Source of the DNA: Gymnogyps californianus
Taxonomy: Eukaryota; Chordata; Aves; Accipitriformes; Cathartidae
Assembly (NCBI RefSeq): GCF_018139145.2
Contig: NC_059476.1
Coordinates: 10,081,501-10,145,500, forward strand
Direction of reading: 5' to 3'
DNA length: 64,000 bases
Shown here in pieces: positions 35,028-46,200 of the stretch. A program made the position numbers and the translations under genes. The notes below the pieces were generated by a model that saw only the letters and a list, made by a program, of their open reading frames with translations, searched no databases and was not told where the DNA came from. Every line of letters begins with the position of its first letter. Positions within the stretch are counted from its first letter, which is position 1.

Positions 35028-35494
35028 CCACAACAGAAAAATTAGATCTCTGGCTTCCACTGAATTGAGTGTAAAGCTGATTGCCCGCATGCTGCAGAGA
35101 CCTGAATCTAGGAAGAGGTTGAGAGAAGAAGGCCTGTCCGAACGGGCCTCACCCTTCCCGCTGTCACTGGAGACAACTGTGATGGCAAATGTCGGCAGTA
35201 GGTGGCACTAGGAATCAGATGTACCGTGTCTCCACAACGACCTGAAACCTGTCAAAGGGCCGACGGCTGCGTTGCAGAGGGAGCTGGGTGGTATTTAGAG
35301 CTTTTCCAAGGTGGATGGGGGTTTCCTTCCCATTTTCGTGTCCTAACTGAAACTATGTTGAATCTTCCAATATATGTATGTATGTTGTCTGAATATACAC
35401 AGAATGTCTATTGATTTAATTTTGTAGATACCTGTTTCTGTATAAAGTTTTTGAAGATATCACTATACCTTATGTATATATTGTACTTTGAAAT

Positions 35495-35500
35495 AATAAA
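35495..35500 (+). terminator. distal poly(A) signal AATAAA of CCDC186
   Basis: The hexamer is followed at about 20-45 bp by a clear GT-rich downstream element (TGGTTTGTGTTTGTGGTTTG, 35520-35539). This is the best-formed poly(A) site in the window. AT-rich sequence ends here and GC content rises afterwards, which fits the gene end. Confidence 0.75.
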
Positions 35501-36308
35501 CATACAAATGTATGAAAGTCTGGTTTGTGTTTGTGGTTTGTACCATTGCTTATTTACTGCTGCCTAACTCTGGATTGCGCCGATAGCTCTCAATGGAGGC
35601 CTGTGGTGGTGGCAGCAGGGTGCTCCATGCTGGGTGGTCATCTTTAGTGAGTGGGAGCCTCCCCTTCTCGCAGTGCTGAAATGTCCTCGTGATGCTTGTA
35701 AACAAGTATTCTGGCAATTAAGCTGCTTTTAGCCCAGCAAACTGTTCTTGCCAGTGTGGGTGCTGGGAGGACACCGTAAAAGCCCCTTCTTGTTTCCCCT
35801 CAAGTGGATATAACTATATGTAACTATATAGTATGATCTGCGGTTGGAGGCATTGCTACTATCCATAGCTTGGCAGGGCGATGCTTGCTGCCAGCCCATA
35901 TTATTCTATTGCACTATCTAAACAAGAGGTGGCAGTGCCTCTTGCTGCATACGTCTGGTACTGCGAGTCAGTTTTAACAGCAAAGCCAGGGAAAATAGGG
36001 CTGCACACCTTTTGTACTGTACTTCATCTCTTGGAAACTGGGGTGAGACTTTTCCATCCTAAAGATGGAAATAGGTCATAGGTGTGCTGCAGTTAAGTAC
36101 TGCTTTGAGCTACTGCCAATCCCAGTAACTGGCCTTTATGCTGGAGTCCTCTTTGCCCTTGTCACATGAATTTGACAGTCCCACAGACCCAGTAGCAAGG
36201 GCTGGTTTCCTTGGCCATAGCTCCACATTTGGGACACTATTCGCTGCTCCAGTTTTTATTCCCTTGCAGAGATCTAATGTAGTTTGGGTTTTAGTCACGG
36301 TATTATTT

Positions 36309-36325
36309 AAAAAAAAAAAAAAAAA
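36309..36325 (+). repeat. A17 homopolymer, intergenic
   Basis: A simple repeat just beyond the CCDC186 end. I see no retrocopy or LINE sequence upstream of it and no flanking duplication. Confidence 0.85.
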
Positions 36326-37722
36326 GTGATGCTGTCAGGTTGCTTGGCTGTTCATTGTGGCTATGCTTGTATTAAAAGGCTGGGAATCAGATTTGTATGA
36401 GTTGTTCTGCCCTTGCAAACTGATTGTAGGGAGACGGAAAAAGGAATACCATGAAGGGGATAATTTATGGAGTTTATTCTAGTATCTCCCAGAGTACCTT
36501 AAGTGAGAGAAGAAAGTGTCCTATTTTCTTGAAATTTAATGGCAAACTACCGCTAGCTTCCCAGGATCAGGGTGAGGGCTCCCAGTAAGTTTTCTGGTTA
36601 GTTACCTGTATGACCCTTTGCTGGAATTGTTTTGCAGTTCACCATTTTTCTTCCAGCCTTTTCCACTGATAGCAGATACAGCTCTTGCTGACAGATGTGA
36701 CCAAAAATCAAGAGTTTATTTGTGCTCCCCAAGTACTTAGCACTGCTGTTTGGAAATGACAGCCTGAAGCTAAACTTCCTCACATACAGATCTTGGCTTT
36801 GGTGGTATTTGCAAGTAGCCATTTGGCGAATAACTTCCCACCCCCATTTTACAGATAGGTCTGTATTTCAGGCTGACACAGCACGACTATATTGGCAGAG
36901 GAAGGGTTCTCACAGCACAGTAGTGTGAAGTACTCAGTCCTGAAGCAAGCCAGTCTCATACTGGAGCTGTTGGGTAATAAATATATAACCCAATGCTAGC
37001 AGTTTACTTGTCTAGCTGACTGTGAAAGAGGAAATCAGCACTGCTATTTTTCTCTCCCTCTCAGCTCTATTTTAAGGGGTTTTTTTAAGAGAGAGAGATG
37101 GTTGGGTTTTTGTTGTGGTGGTTGTTTTTAGGCTATTTTGCATTAAACCACAGTGGGTCTGTGCCAGATTTTGCAAGATTTTTGCATGCATAAATGTAAC
37201 TGTTACAGTAGAAGAGTGCAGCTGAACAAGTTGTTCTCATGTAATGTGTATAAATATGCTGTTAGATGTGTTTGTTGCTGTTCTGCTCTGGTGGATGCCC
37301 TATAGTCAGGAAATCCTCCAGCCTTCAGGTTTTGTGGGGCTCCTTACCACATGCAGCTGCCCACTGATCTCAGCGGGACTGCTCTAATGCCTCAAGTGAA
37401 GCACCTCGCTGACAAAAAGGCTTAATCCATTCTGGTCTGAACACCTATGGGCTTCTTAAGAAGTTTCTATTTTAAAAATAATCCCACGTGTGTGGAATAA
37501 GGAAAAGCAGCACATGAAAGCACAGAGAAGTCTGCGAGCTCTACCCAAAATGCTGGTGTTTTACACAAGGTAGGTGAGCACAGCCTAGGAGCCACAGCCG
37601 TTCCCTTCAGGGTGGCTGGTGAGTCCTTAAACGCTGCCCTGGGCCCTCCAACCTGCAGTTCTTCAGGAACTGGTGCTGCCTTTGAAGATGCAGATGGCTT
37701 CAAGCAAGGTGCGAATGCAGGG

Positions 37723-38023
37723 CAATGTTTTTCAAGCTGTGGTCTGCAGCCTGACAAGGGTTTGTGAGGCTGCACTGTGAAAGCAGCTGGTTAAAAATAC
37801 TCTGAAAATTATTAGATCTGAAATTATTTTATCTCCAGTCAGTGCCTGGCACAGGGGAGAGGAAGAAGGTAAGAATCCCTTATATCAACACTGTAGGTAA
37901 AAGCAGCATATGGCCAAGTCACGGGCTGAAAAAACAAGCCTAGCGCCGGTCAGCTTAAACCTGTTTCGTGGGTCTGCAAATTCCCTGGAAACTTTGGCAA
38001 GTCAAAGAGGTTGAAAAACACTG
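37723..38023. mobile_element. Probable ancient hAT-type MITE
   Basis: The left end CAATGTTTTTCAAGC (37723-37737) and the reverse complement of the right end, CAGTGTTTTTCAACC (38009-38023), match at 13 of 15 positions. The CAGTGTTTTTCAACC-type terminus is characteristic of hAT elements. A TGGTCTGCAG motif follows the left end and GGGTCTGCAAA lies near the right end. The flanking 8-mers (ATGCAGGG, AACTTGGG) agree at only 4 of 8 positions, which fits great age or a wrong call. The 301-bp interior has no coding potential. Confidence 0.5.
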
Positions 38024-40603
38024 AACTTGGGCTCAGAGCTGTGACCTGTTAATGCTCTAAGTGTCTTGTAGTAATCAGCTGCTCTGGCTTCACCTTAGTA
38101 ATTAGATTATCAGAGAAATACTGTTTAGATGGACTCTGGAAAATGTTTAAGGGCTTCACCCTTCTGGAGAAGGGATCTTCAGCCATAAGGTGAAGTGAGA
38201 AATCAGAACGAGCTGCTGTCAGCTTGTCATGGGCTTAACATCAGGAGTGACACAGGCTGCTGGCAACCGGGCTTCCGATGCGCTTTCACTGGTCCCTTCC
38301 TCTCGCCATGTGTCTGATCTGGCCCTAGGGCTCAATCAAACCAGTGCGGACGGCTGGCATAGGGGACAGGACTCTGCTGCAGTGGGGATGGAGACAGGAC
38401 TGTCCCAGGGGTACGGCTATTGCCCACAGCTGTCCACCTGCTCCCAAGCTGTGCGGTTATTCAACTGTTCAAGCAGCTCCCGACGCACTGCAGGTAACTG
38501 CTCAGCCCTTTGAGGCAAAGCAAGGAGTAGGTGTTTTCCCTGGCAATGCCGTGCTGTGACCTGCAGCGTGTCGGAGGTGGTTGCACATCTCCCACGTCCT
38601 CCATGCTGTGGAGACAGAGCTCCTTGAGCGAGGCAGGACAGCTGGCAGTGAAACCCCTCCAGGTAAACCCTCCCCCAGCATCCACAGCCCCTTGTTTCGC
38701 TTGGCTTTAATCAGACATTTCTGGGCTCTAGAAAGATCCAGCTGGAGCCAAGCAGGCATTTTCCATCAGCAAGGACTGGCGGAGGAAAGCTTCTGCTTCG
38801 TAAACCAATCTGGTGAAGCGAGCAGCCATTGCTCCGGCTCCGGACGCCGTGCTTTGAAGCCCTCGTGGTTTTTCTTGGGCCATGCAACCCCGATACCAAA
38901 TGCATAGAGATGGGCTGCCGGCAGGGAATGACTGCCACACTGGCACTTCAAAAATGTAGGTGCACCTCTAAACCAGGACCTGACAAACACGCGGGTTGAA
39001 TCAAGTTACCTTTGCTCCTCAGGCAGGTGAAGCCCTTGGAAAAGAGATGTGACAGATTTGGCAGTAAGCCTGTAGCACGAGGCTCGCAGATTACATTTTT
39101 TTGTTACCTGAATTACGTCAAACCATTTCCCTCTTTCAGACTTCCCTTGCAATCTTCCAAGGCTGCTTGTTGATGGTGAAAGACCAGTCAACTATTTCAA
39201 ACTGATTTGACCTTGCTTGGGTTGGTGACAGAGCCCAGACCTTGCTGGTAGTGGTCACCTTGTAATGCCAAATCCACTGCAGCGTGTCTCTCATTAAACA
39301 CAATGTTTAGGCAACCGCAAGCCATGCCAAGGCGCAGTGGCGGGTGAGCTCCCTCCCATCGCACTGAAGGAGAGCGTGATTTAGCTTTCCTTGGCTTTGG
39401 CAGTAGCTGAAACAATAGAAATGTCCCCAAAGGCCAGGGCACGCAAGCCAGCAGGGTTTCTCTAGAGAGCAATAAATGGAGGCACGTTTAATTAATTGTG
39501 TATCAGAGCAAACATTGGAAAAAACCCAAACCAACCAACCAAAGCAGCGAGTTTACCACCGACTGCTGGGGGAGGCTTCTGCCAAGAAAGCAGCCTTGGA
39601 TTAGAGAGCAAGGAAGCGAGGCCCTTCCAAGGGGTGACTCAGAGCAGCCTCGCAGGCTCCTGCGCTGGCGCCCCGTCCTCGCCGTGCTGGACCGGGGCAC
39701 AGAGGAGCAGCTCCCAGCCAGGCACCATCCTCTGGGCGGGCGCCTTGTGACCAGTGAGGAGCCCGTCTCAGACATGGCCTCCGGGGAGGTCAGCTGGGGT
39801 CCTGATCCCTCATATATATATTAAGATGAAAAATTCGTATATTTTCCAAGATGAGATGGTTCCTTTGAATTTTCAGCCTTCTGGCCACCAGGGACCTGAT
39901 ACATGCAACAGCACAGGGACGTTGAAGGAGCTCCTGTTCCCTTACCAACCTGCCAGCTCATCAGCTAGGGCAAACCTTTGAGCGGGGACAAAGTCAGCCG
40001 GAGTAGTCAAGGCAGGACTGGAAAAGGAGCCAGTCTTCCCTGGAGAGAGACCAAACCTGGCTTTGTTAGCTGAGGCCGTGAAGGCAACCAGAAAACCCAG
40101 CTTGCGCTGTCAGGAAGGTGGAGCAGACCCTGCGATGAGCCTTTCACTTGTGGGACTCCCCTACCTGCAATTTGCCCATGAATTGTGGAATTGGGCTGGT
40201 CCATAACACATTGAGGCTAGGTCTGAACAAAGACTTTACTTCATGAAAACATCATGCTTACACAAAAAAATTCCCCAGCTCAGTTTGGTTTTGTGCCCTT
40301 GATGGGTTTTAGAGCAAGGCAAGCTTGGGCTGGGCACTATTAATTATGGTTTCAGGAAAATGGGCTAGTCGGGTGTGCAAAAACAGTGAGAAGAAGTGGT
40401 GTGAGCAGCCCTCGTGCGTGCTTCCCCCTGCCCAGCGCTGCCTTGAGCTCAGCCCTCGTCGGCTGTTCCTCTGGGCACCTCGGGCTGGGGGGAGCTGCTT
40501 GTCTGCAGTACGCAGACAAGGGACAAAATCAATGTACAGGGGAGAGGAAGGGGCTGGGAACTGGCTAGCTGGTGAAAGGCTAAGAGATGGGGGAAAAAAA
40601 GAA

Positions 40604-40625
40604 TTTTTTTTTTTTTTTTTAAAAA
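40604..40625 (+). repeat. T17-A5 homopolymer pair, intergenic
   Basis: A short A-rich stretch (40594-40603) is followed by T17 and then A5, giving a small self-complementary AT tract. It is a simple repeat; the open frames that cross it encode Phe/Lys runs and are not genes. Confidence 0.85.
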
Positions 40626-43221
40626 GGCCATCCTGGCACAAGAGCAAACCCCGCTTGCTTTTGGAGCGTCACGGCCTCTGCTCTCCTCTGCAAAACTAAC
40701 TCGGGGTGCTGCAAGCCCAGATCTGGAGCGCAGCTGACAGCATGATCTTAACTTCTCCTTGTTCAACCCCGGGGCATCCAAAAAATGCACTTTTGAGCGG
40801 ATATATATGAAAAAGAAACAGAAAAGTCTGGCTCTCTTTGCCAACGTGGCACAGAAATGGCTTGCACAATTGTATTTACTTTGGAGGTTCCTTTTGGGAA
40901 GCATCTGCCTGCACTGGGCTGTGTGTCGGCTCCCAATCCCATCAATTTTTCCTTCCCCTCTTTCTTCTCCGTGCTTTTGGGAGTTTGCTGCCTGCACAGG
41001 AGCCAGGGACCCCAGCCCCTGCCAGATCTCACTCAGCTTCGTGTTTACTCACATTGCGTTTCCACCAAGGAGCAGGACATGACGGCAGTGCAGGGACCAT
41101 CCCCTGAGTTAAACCTTGCGCTTCCAGTACCGCTTTCTCACAGAGTAATCGCTGGACCAATTTTTTTCCTGTTTCTTCCTACATCTTACGACAAGAAGTC
41201 ATGAGGGCAGCATGCTGCTTGCGTTTCTAGTTTGCTACTAGGTTCCTGGAGGCGAAGAGTTTGGCGAATTTGCTCTGTGTGGTGGGAAGTATGGCACATA
41301 CCACGTTTGCCCCCGGCGTACAGGGCTATCCTGGGAGCCAGCACTGGGCTTACTGGGGCCGGGTGCTGCGGCCGTAGCAGCTGAGAGCCGGGAGTGCCGG
41401 GGCAGAGAGCACAGAAATAGCAATGTATGGGCAGGGGGAGAGAAAAGGAAGATGCAGATTCTAACTCAAGGCCTTTATAGGATTTCTGATGGGTTTAGAG
41501 GAGAAAAAGATTGTTGTTGGGGGTGATTGCTTTGTTTTTGTCGTACAAAAAGCACAGGCAAGAAATATAGTTGGTAATATAAGAAAACACAACTCTGTAC
41601 TGGCAAACTATACATGTCTGATTTGACTGTGAGCTCTCACAAGAAAGGGCAAATTGTGTTATAATAGTATTGGGGATGAAAAATGTGAGGATTTGAATGA
41701 ATCCACCAAGAGCCCTGCACTACTGTTGTGGGAAGCTGGAGACACCTTAAAAGCAGAACTGCCAGGAGTAAGGAACGGGCTTTGCTAAACAGCCTGGGGA
41801 AAAAGACAATCCTAAATCCATTCAGTTGGGAAGGTGCGCATCCAGAGAAGGACAAGCAAAATGTGACGGTAGAGCTGTTTACGCAGTGATGAAAACACTC
41901 AAAAGTACCTAGTTATCCTTCACAGTTCCTTTGAAATTCCTTTGCACAGCTGCTGACAAAGCTCTGAAAATGATTAGTGCCAAGCACGTACGTCTATCAT
42001 GCTGGGTAATGCTGCATCATCATTTCTTGATGCTCCTGTTTTCCTGCCGGTATCCCTCTGTTGTCCCACGTGAAGGTTAGAGCAGAAGCACTTGGGGACC
42101 AGGAGTGTTGGGTTTAGCCTGTGCAGAACCAGCACAAATTGTTCCTGATCCTTGCCTGGATCTTCTAGGCACTGCTATCAACAAGAAAACTTTAAAGATT
42201 TCACATAGTATAAGGACAACTTTAATCCAGGATAAATACTGATATACAAAAACTAAAGGGGAAGAGAAATTGCATTAGCCATTGTGAACAAGCAAGGAAA
42301 GAATTGCAAAATAAGTACTTTGCAGTTTGGATTTGCAGAGGCGAGCGCAAGGTGCACAAAAGGGGAAACGGAGTGTGCAGCTAGCAAGTGTACATGTCTG
42401 CAAAGATGCCCTAACTGCAATGCCAAGAAAATCAAACCTGCAGCCAAGAAAAACACCGTTAAAATGATGCAATGACATAATCTAAATGCTGCTAGTGAAG
42501 TCTAAATTACACGCAGAACAATCAAGAAGGAAAACACCGACAACATTTGCTTGTATAACAGGGATGTAGACCTCACAACTGGCAGGCAAGAGGACACAAA
42601 AGCAGACACAAGTAAAACCAGCGTTGGAAAGAGGGCCTTGTCCTTACTGAAAGTATCAACCAGGCCTGTCCCTGAGGGGTGATACTGAAGTAAGCACGAA
42701 GACTGCATGCTCAGGTTTTTAAATTTTTAACTGAGTGGTTTGAAATCCACCACACTTAAAAATCCCACTAGAACAGACTCACCTGTTGAGCAGAGCAAGC
42801 CAAGAAAGCTGCAGCTCAGCAGCAGGACACTGCATCTTGCTCAAACAAAAAGCTGGATAAGGATGTGATCAGCATTTTTTAAAAAAGAAGGAATACACTT
42901 CACCAAGGCCTTTGAGATCTCTGGTCGAGAGAGGTCCTACCTGTAAGATAAGTACTGGTGGTTGCACTGCAGGTGGGAGACTGATGCAGGGTATGTTCTC
43001 TAGACTTCTGCTCCATGCCTTTTATAGGCTATAAAAATTTTGTGGTGCCAGCACTACTTATACTAGCAATGCAGTCAGGTTATAGAACTAGACATGAGAA
43101 AATGCAAATGTAGATTCACACAAAAATATAAATATCCTGGCTCGGACCCAACACTATATTTTGCTAAAAAGCAGTGAACAAAAATGTCTTGATCAGGGAG
43201 TAAAAGGCATTTTATTCACCC

Positions 43222-43269
43222 GATACCCTTTATTAACAGGGTATCTACCCTTTATTCTGGGATATCTAC
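43222..43269 (+). repeat. Short imperfect tandem duplication with internal hairpin
   Basis: Two copies of a unit of about 22 bp built on TACCCTTTATT and GGGTATCT or GGGATATCT lie side by side. The first copy also contains an inverted repeat, GATACCC with GGGTATC, around a 10-nt loop. Confidence 0.6.
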
Positions 43270-46200
43270 TGATGAGCAGCATTTATTATTCATGCTTCAC
43301 AGCTTCATCTGTATTTTAGACTTTAATATAAGCAACACGATGCAACCCCTGATAAGCGGGAGAGGGGAAATGAATGCACAATACAAGATGTTCCCATCAA
43401 AATCTCAGTTCCTCTTAATGCAAAGAGGACCTACAGGACACAGCGTTGCTAGGGCTCAAATACAAACATCCGATTCAGCAAGCACCCCCTCAAATTGGGA
43501 AGAAGAGATTGTCTGGTGTTTTTAAACACAGCCTTCAGCTACCGTGTCCTCAGAAATGCCTGGGTGACTGCCGGCCTCACCCCTGGACTGGGGAAGCGGG
43601 GTGCAGAGCGGGCTCATTTGAGGCTGTTTGCAGTGGACCCCAGGCTGGACCCACAGCACTGCCCTCGCCCCACGCCCAGGCAGCAACTCAACAGGGAGGC
43701 TCTTGGCAAAGACCCTTCAGCATGAGCCCCCAGGCAGGCTCAAACCCACAGACAAGTCACTTCACACCCTGCCCTGCCCTCCTCTTCCCCCCCTAAAATG
43801 CTTCTTCGCCTGCAGCTTTGGGACCTACGGGTCTGCGGGCGAGAAGGGAGAAGCGGCACCCAGAGCCATCAGGCTACAGAAAGTACCCAAGAACAAAAGA
43901 TTAATTTCAGTGTCCCAGCTCCGAGCAAGCTTGGCCGTTATCTTCAGGAAGTCTTCATCGTTTATGCAGAGGAGGAAGCAGATGGAAATCACAGAATTAA
44001 TTCGATCTGAAGAGATTGCGTTCTGGAAAAACACATGTGTCAGGCCCCATTACTCAAGATTGCAGGCGCAGGGACAGGATAAGCCACACGTGGCATGCAG
44101 GTGTGAGCACGCTGGATGCCGATCAGTGGCATCAGCTGAACCGTGCGTTCCCTCAAGCGAAAGGTCCAGGTCAGCTTTGCGTGGGGCTGCGGTGTGCCCC
44201 GGCTGGGTGGGCTGATAGTGGGCAGGGAGCCATCCCTTCCCCCAGCAGTAGTATCTGGAGAGGCTGGGTGAGATCAGAAATAATCAGGGGGAAAAGGGAG
44301 AAGAGGAGGGTCTGGAAGGGCAGCTCTGGGCCTCTCCAGGGATGGAGATCCACATGGGAGCTGAGTCGCATGGGAGATGCAAGTCTCCTCTTTCCAAGGC
44401 CCCACAAACCACACCTGTGAGCTCGGCAGCTTGCACTGCATTTAACATCACGGGTAGCGATGCAAGCCCCGCTTCTCACCTCTTTCCATTGCACAGTAAA
44501 AGCAAAACCACGAGATGACAGCTATGGTGACAGCTACAACTGCCTGATATGGAGCCGGGGCTTTGCAGTGCTCTGGGTTTTGTGCAGAGGTTGGTGGAGG
44601 TTGCAGCAGGCTATGTTGCGTTCCTCTCGCTTCGCAATTGCTCTTAAAAACATTGAGTTCAAGGATCATTTATTCTGAGCTCCGTTACCTGTTCTGCAGA
44701 CACTGACCCTGGTGGCTTTTTAAAGGGGATGTATCGAATCCCTTTGGCTAAAGTTGCTTGTGAGTCCTTGCAGCCAGGAAGTCCACCTGGTCTTACAGCT
44801 CACATGTAGGATGTTTGCAAAGGCAAACGCAGTGCAGCAGAGACACCAGACAGAGCTGCAACCTACCTACCATGGCCAACAGGCTCCTCATTTGAGGCTG
44901 CCACCAAGTTGGCAGCTAAAACTGCTCCTGATATGCACTCACTCCTCCTGTAGATGATATTGATGGCTTGGTAGAGAAAGAGTTCATTTGAACTTTCCCA
45001 TCTCCTCAAAAGCCAGACACTATGTCTTGTTGTGTGACAAGCAGACACAGGACCTCTCCATGATGCCTCGGTGCCATCTCCACACACTCTGCCCCAGCCA
45101 TGCTGCAGCGCAAACCTGGGACAGGGTTTGACTTTTGTTCTCAATGCAGAGGAACCCAGAAGCAGCAGCTTTTGGGAAATCAGAGCCAAGAGACTGGTCT
45201 AAAGGGGGCTGAAGACATGTGTCCCACCATGGTTTCAACGATACTGAGAACACAGGCCAGTGACCAAGTACCAAACTAGGTCAGGGAAGGAGGTTTGATT
45301 TCCCCTTGCAAAATGGGAAAACATTGCAGATCACAAAGCCTTGCAGACTGCAGGGTCAAATGCAGAAACATTCCTCCTGGCCCTTGGTCTGGCACCACGG
45401 TGTGCCCGAGCAGTGCCACGTTTCTACATGGACTCAGCTCAGCTCTGAGGCCAAATGCACATGCACATGCAATGGAGCTACAAACTGCAGAACAAAGCTG
45501 AACACCGTGTACTTATTTACTGCCCTTGTGCTCTGAGTGAGTATAAATAGGCTATCCATTAATTCACACAAACAGGCTGACAGGCTTCTAACACGGTTTG
45601 GGTCATGGCCTGTCGGGCAGTTGTAACTCAGGTGTACTTTCTAGCTCTCCCTTTCCTCATGCGAGGAGCTGCCTTAGTCCATAGCTGCCAGCCCTCCAGC
45701 AAGAAGGGGTGTTGCTGCGAGTCTGAGATATGTTAGACAAAGGAAACGTGAAGAAAATTCCTCAGTTTATCCACGAGGCCTGTTTCACCTGGCAAACTCG
45801 CATTACTGGAAGTGCTGCCTCTGTGCTGGTGTGGGCAGAGGAGGGAGAAATGGTGCTTTTCGCTGTCAGATGGAAGGACATCCAGGCCAGGGCTGAGGCC
45901 ACCCTTTCTCCTTGCACCCCAGGCTGTGGTCCCACAAGCGTTCAGCATATTGCACCTAGCTAATACGGGGTGATGGGGGCTCAGAAAAGGGCAGTGCCAA
46001 GATGCTCAAGTGTCTTCCCCCATTTGGCACGGTTCAGAGCACGGTGCAGGGTGCAAAGGGGGTTAGCGAGCACGGGTAGCCTCTCAAGCTGCTCTAACCT
46101 GAGCACTTGCCTCTCTCTCAAAGCAGAAGCATTTTGTCAAATGCAGCCACCACTTGAAGTGACCCCACAAGCACTTTCAGATAGTCATCATCATAGTCTT

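Larger units (their letters stand above)
31601..35515 (+). other. CCDC186: CCDC186 3' UTR (approximate end)
   Basis: About 3.9 kb of AT-rich non-coding sequence lies between the stop and the strongest poly(A) signal at 35495. There is no splice structure or credible reading frame in it. From memory, the human transcript also has a 3' UTR of several kilobases. The segment contains an A21 run (35007-35027), which could cause false oligo-dT priming in cDNA data. The end is inferred from the signal plus its downstream GT-rich element. Confidence 0.65.
35530..42999. other. Intergenic, CCDC186-proximal part, no gene found
   Basis: GC content rises after about 37 kb. The interval holds two homopolymers, the probable hAT MITE and chance open frames. 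The only frame worth noting is 42284-42475, Cys-rich and listed under findings. I see no CR1, LTR, tRNA or coding exon here. Confidence 0.5.

Noticed and set aside
36200..36325. A17 tract as the tail of a processed retrocopy
   Set aside because: Upstream sequence has no recognisable coding or LINE/SINE homology and no flanking duplication.
43628..44215. 195-codon frame as a coding exon
   Set aside because: Composition follows local GC, other frames overlap it, and no domain or orthologue is recognisable.
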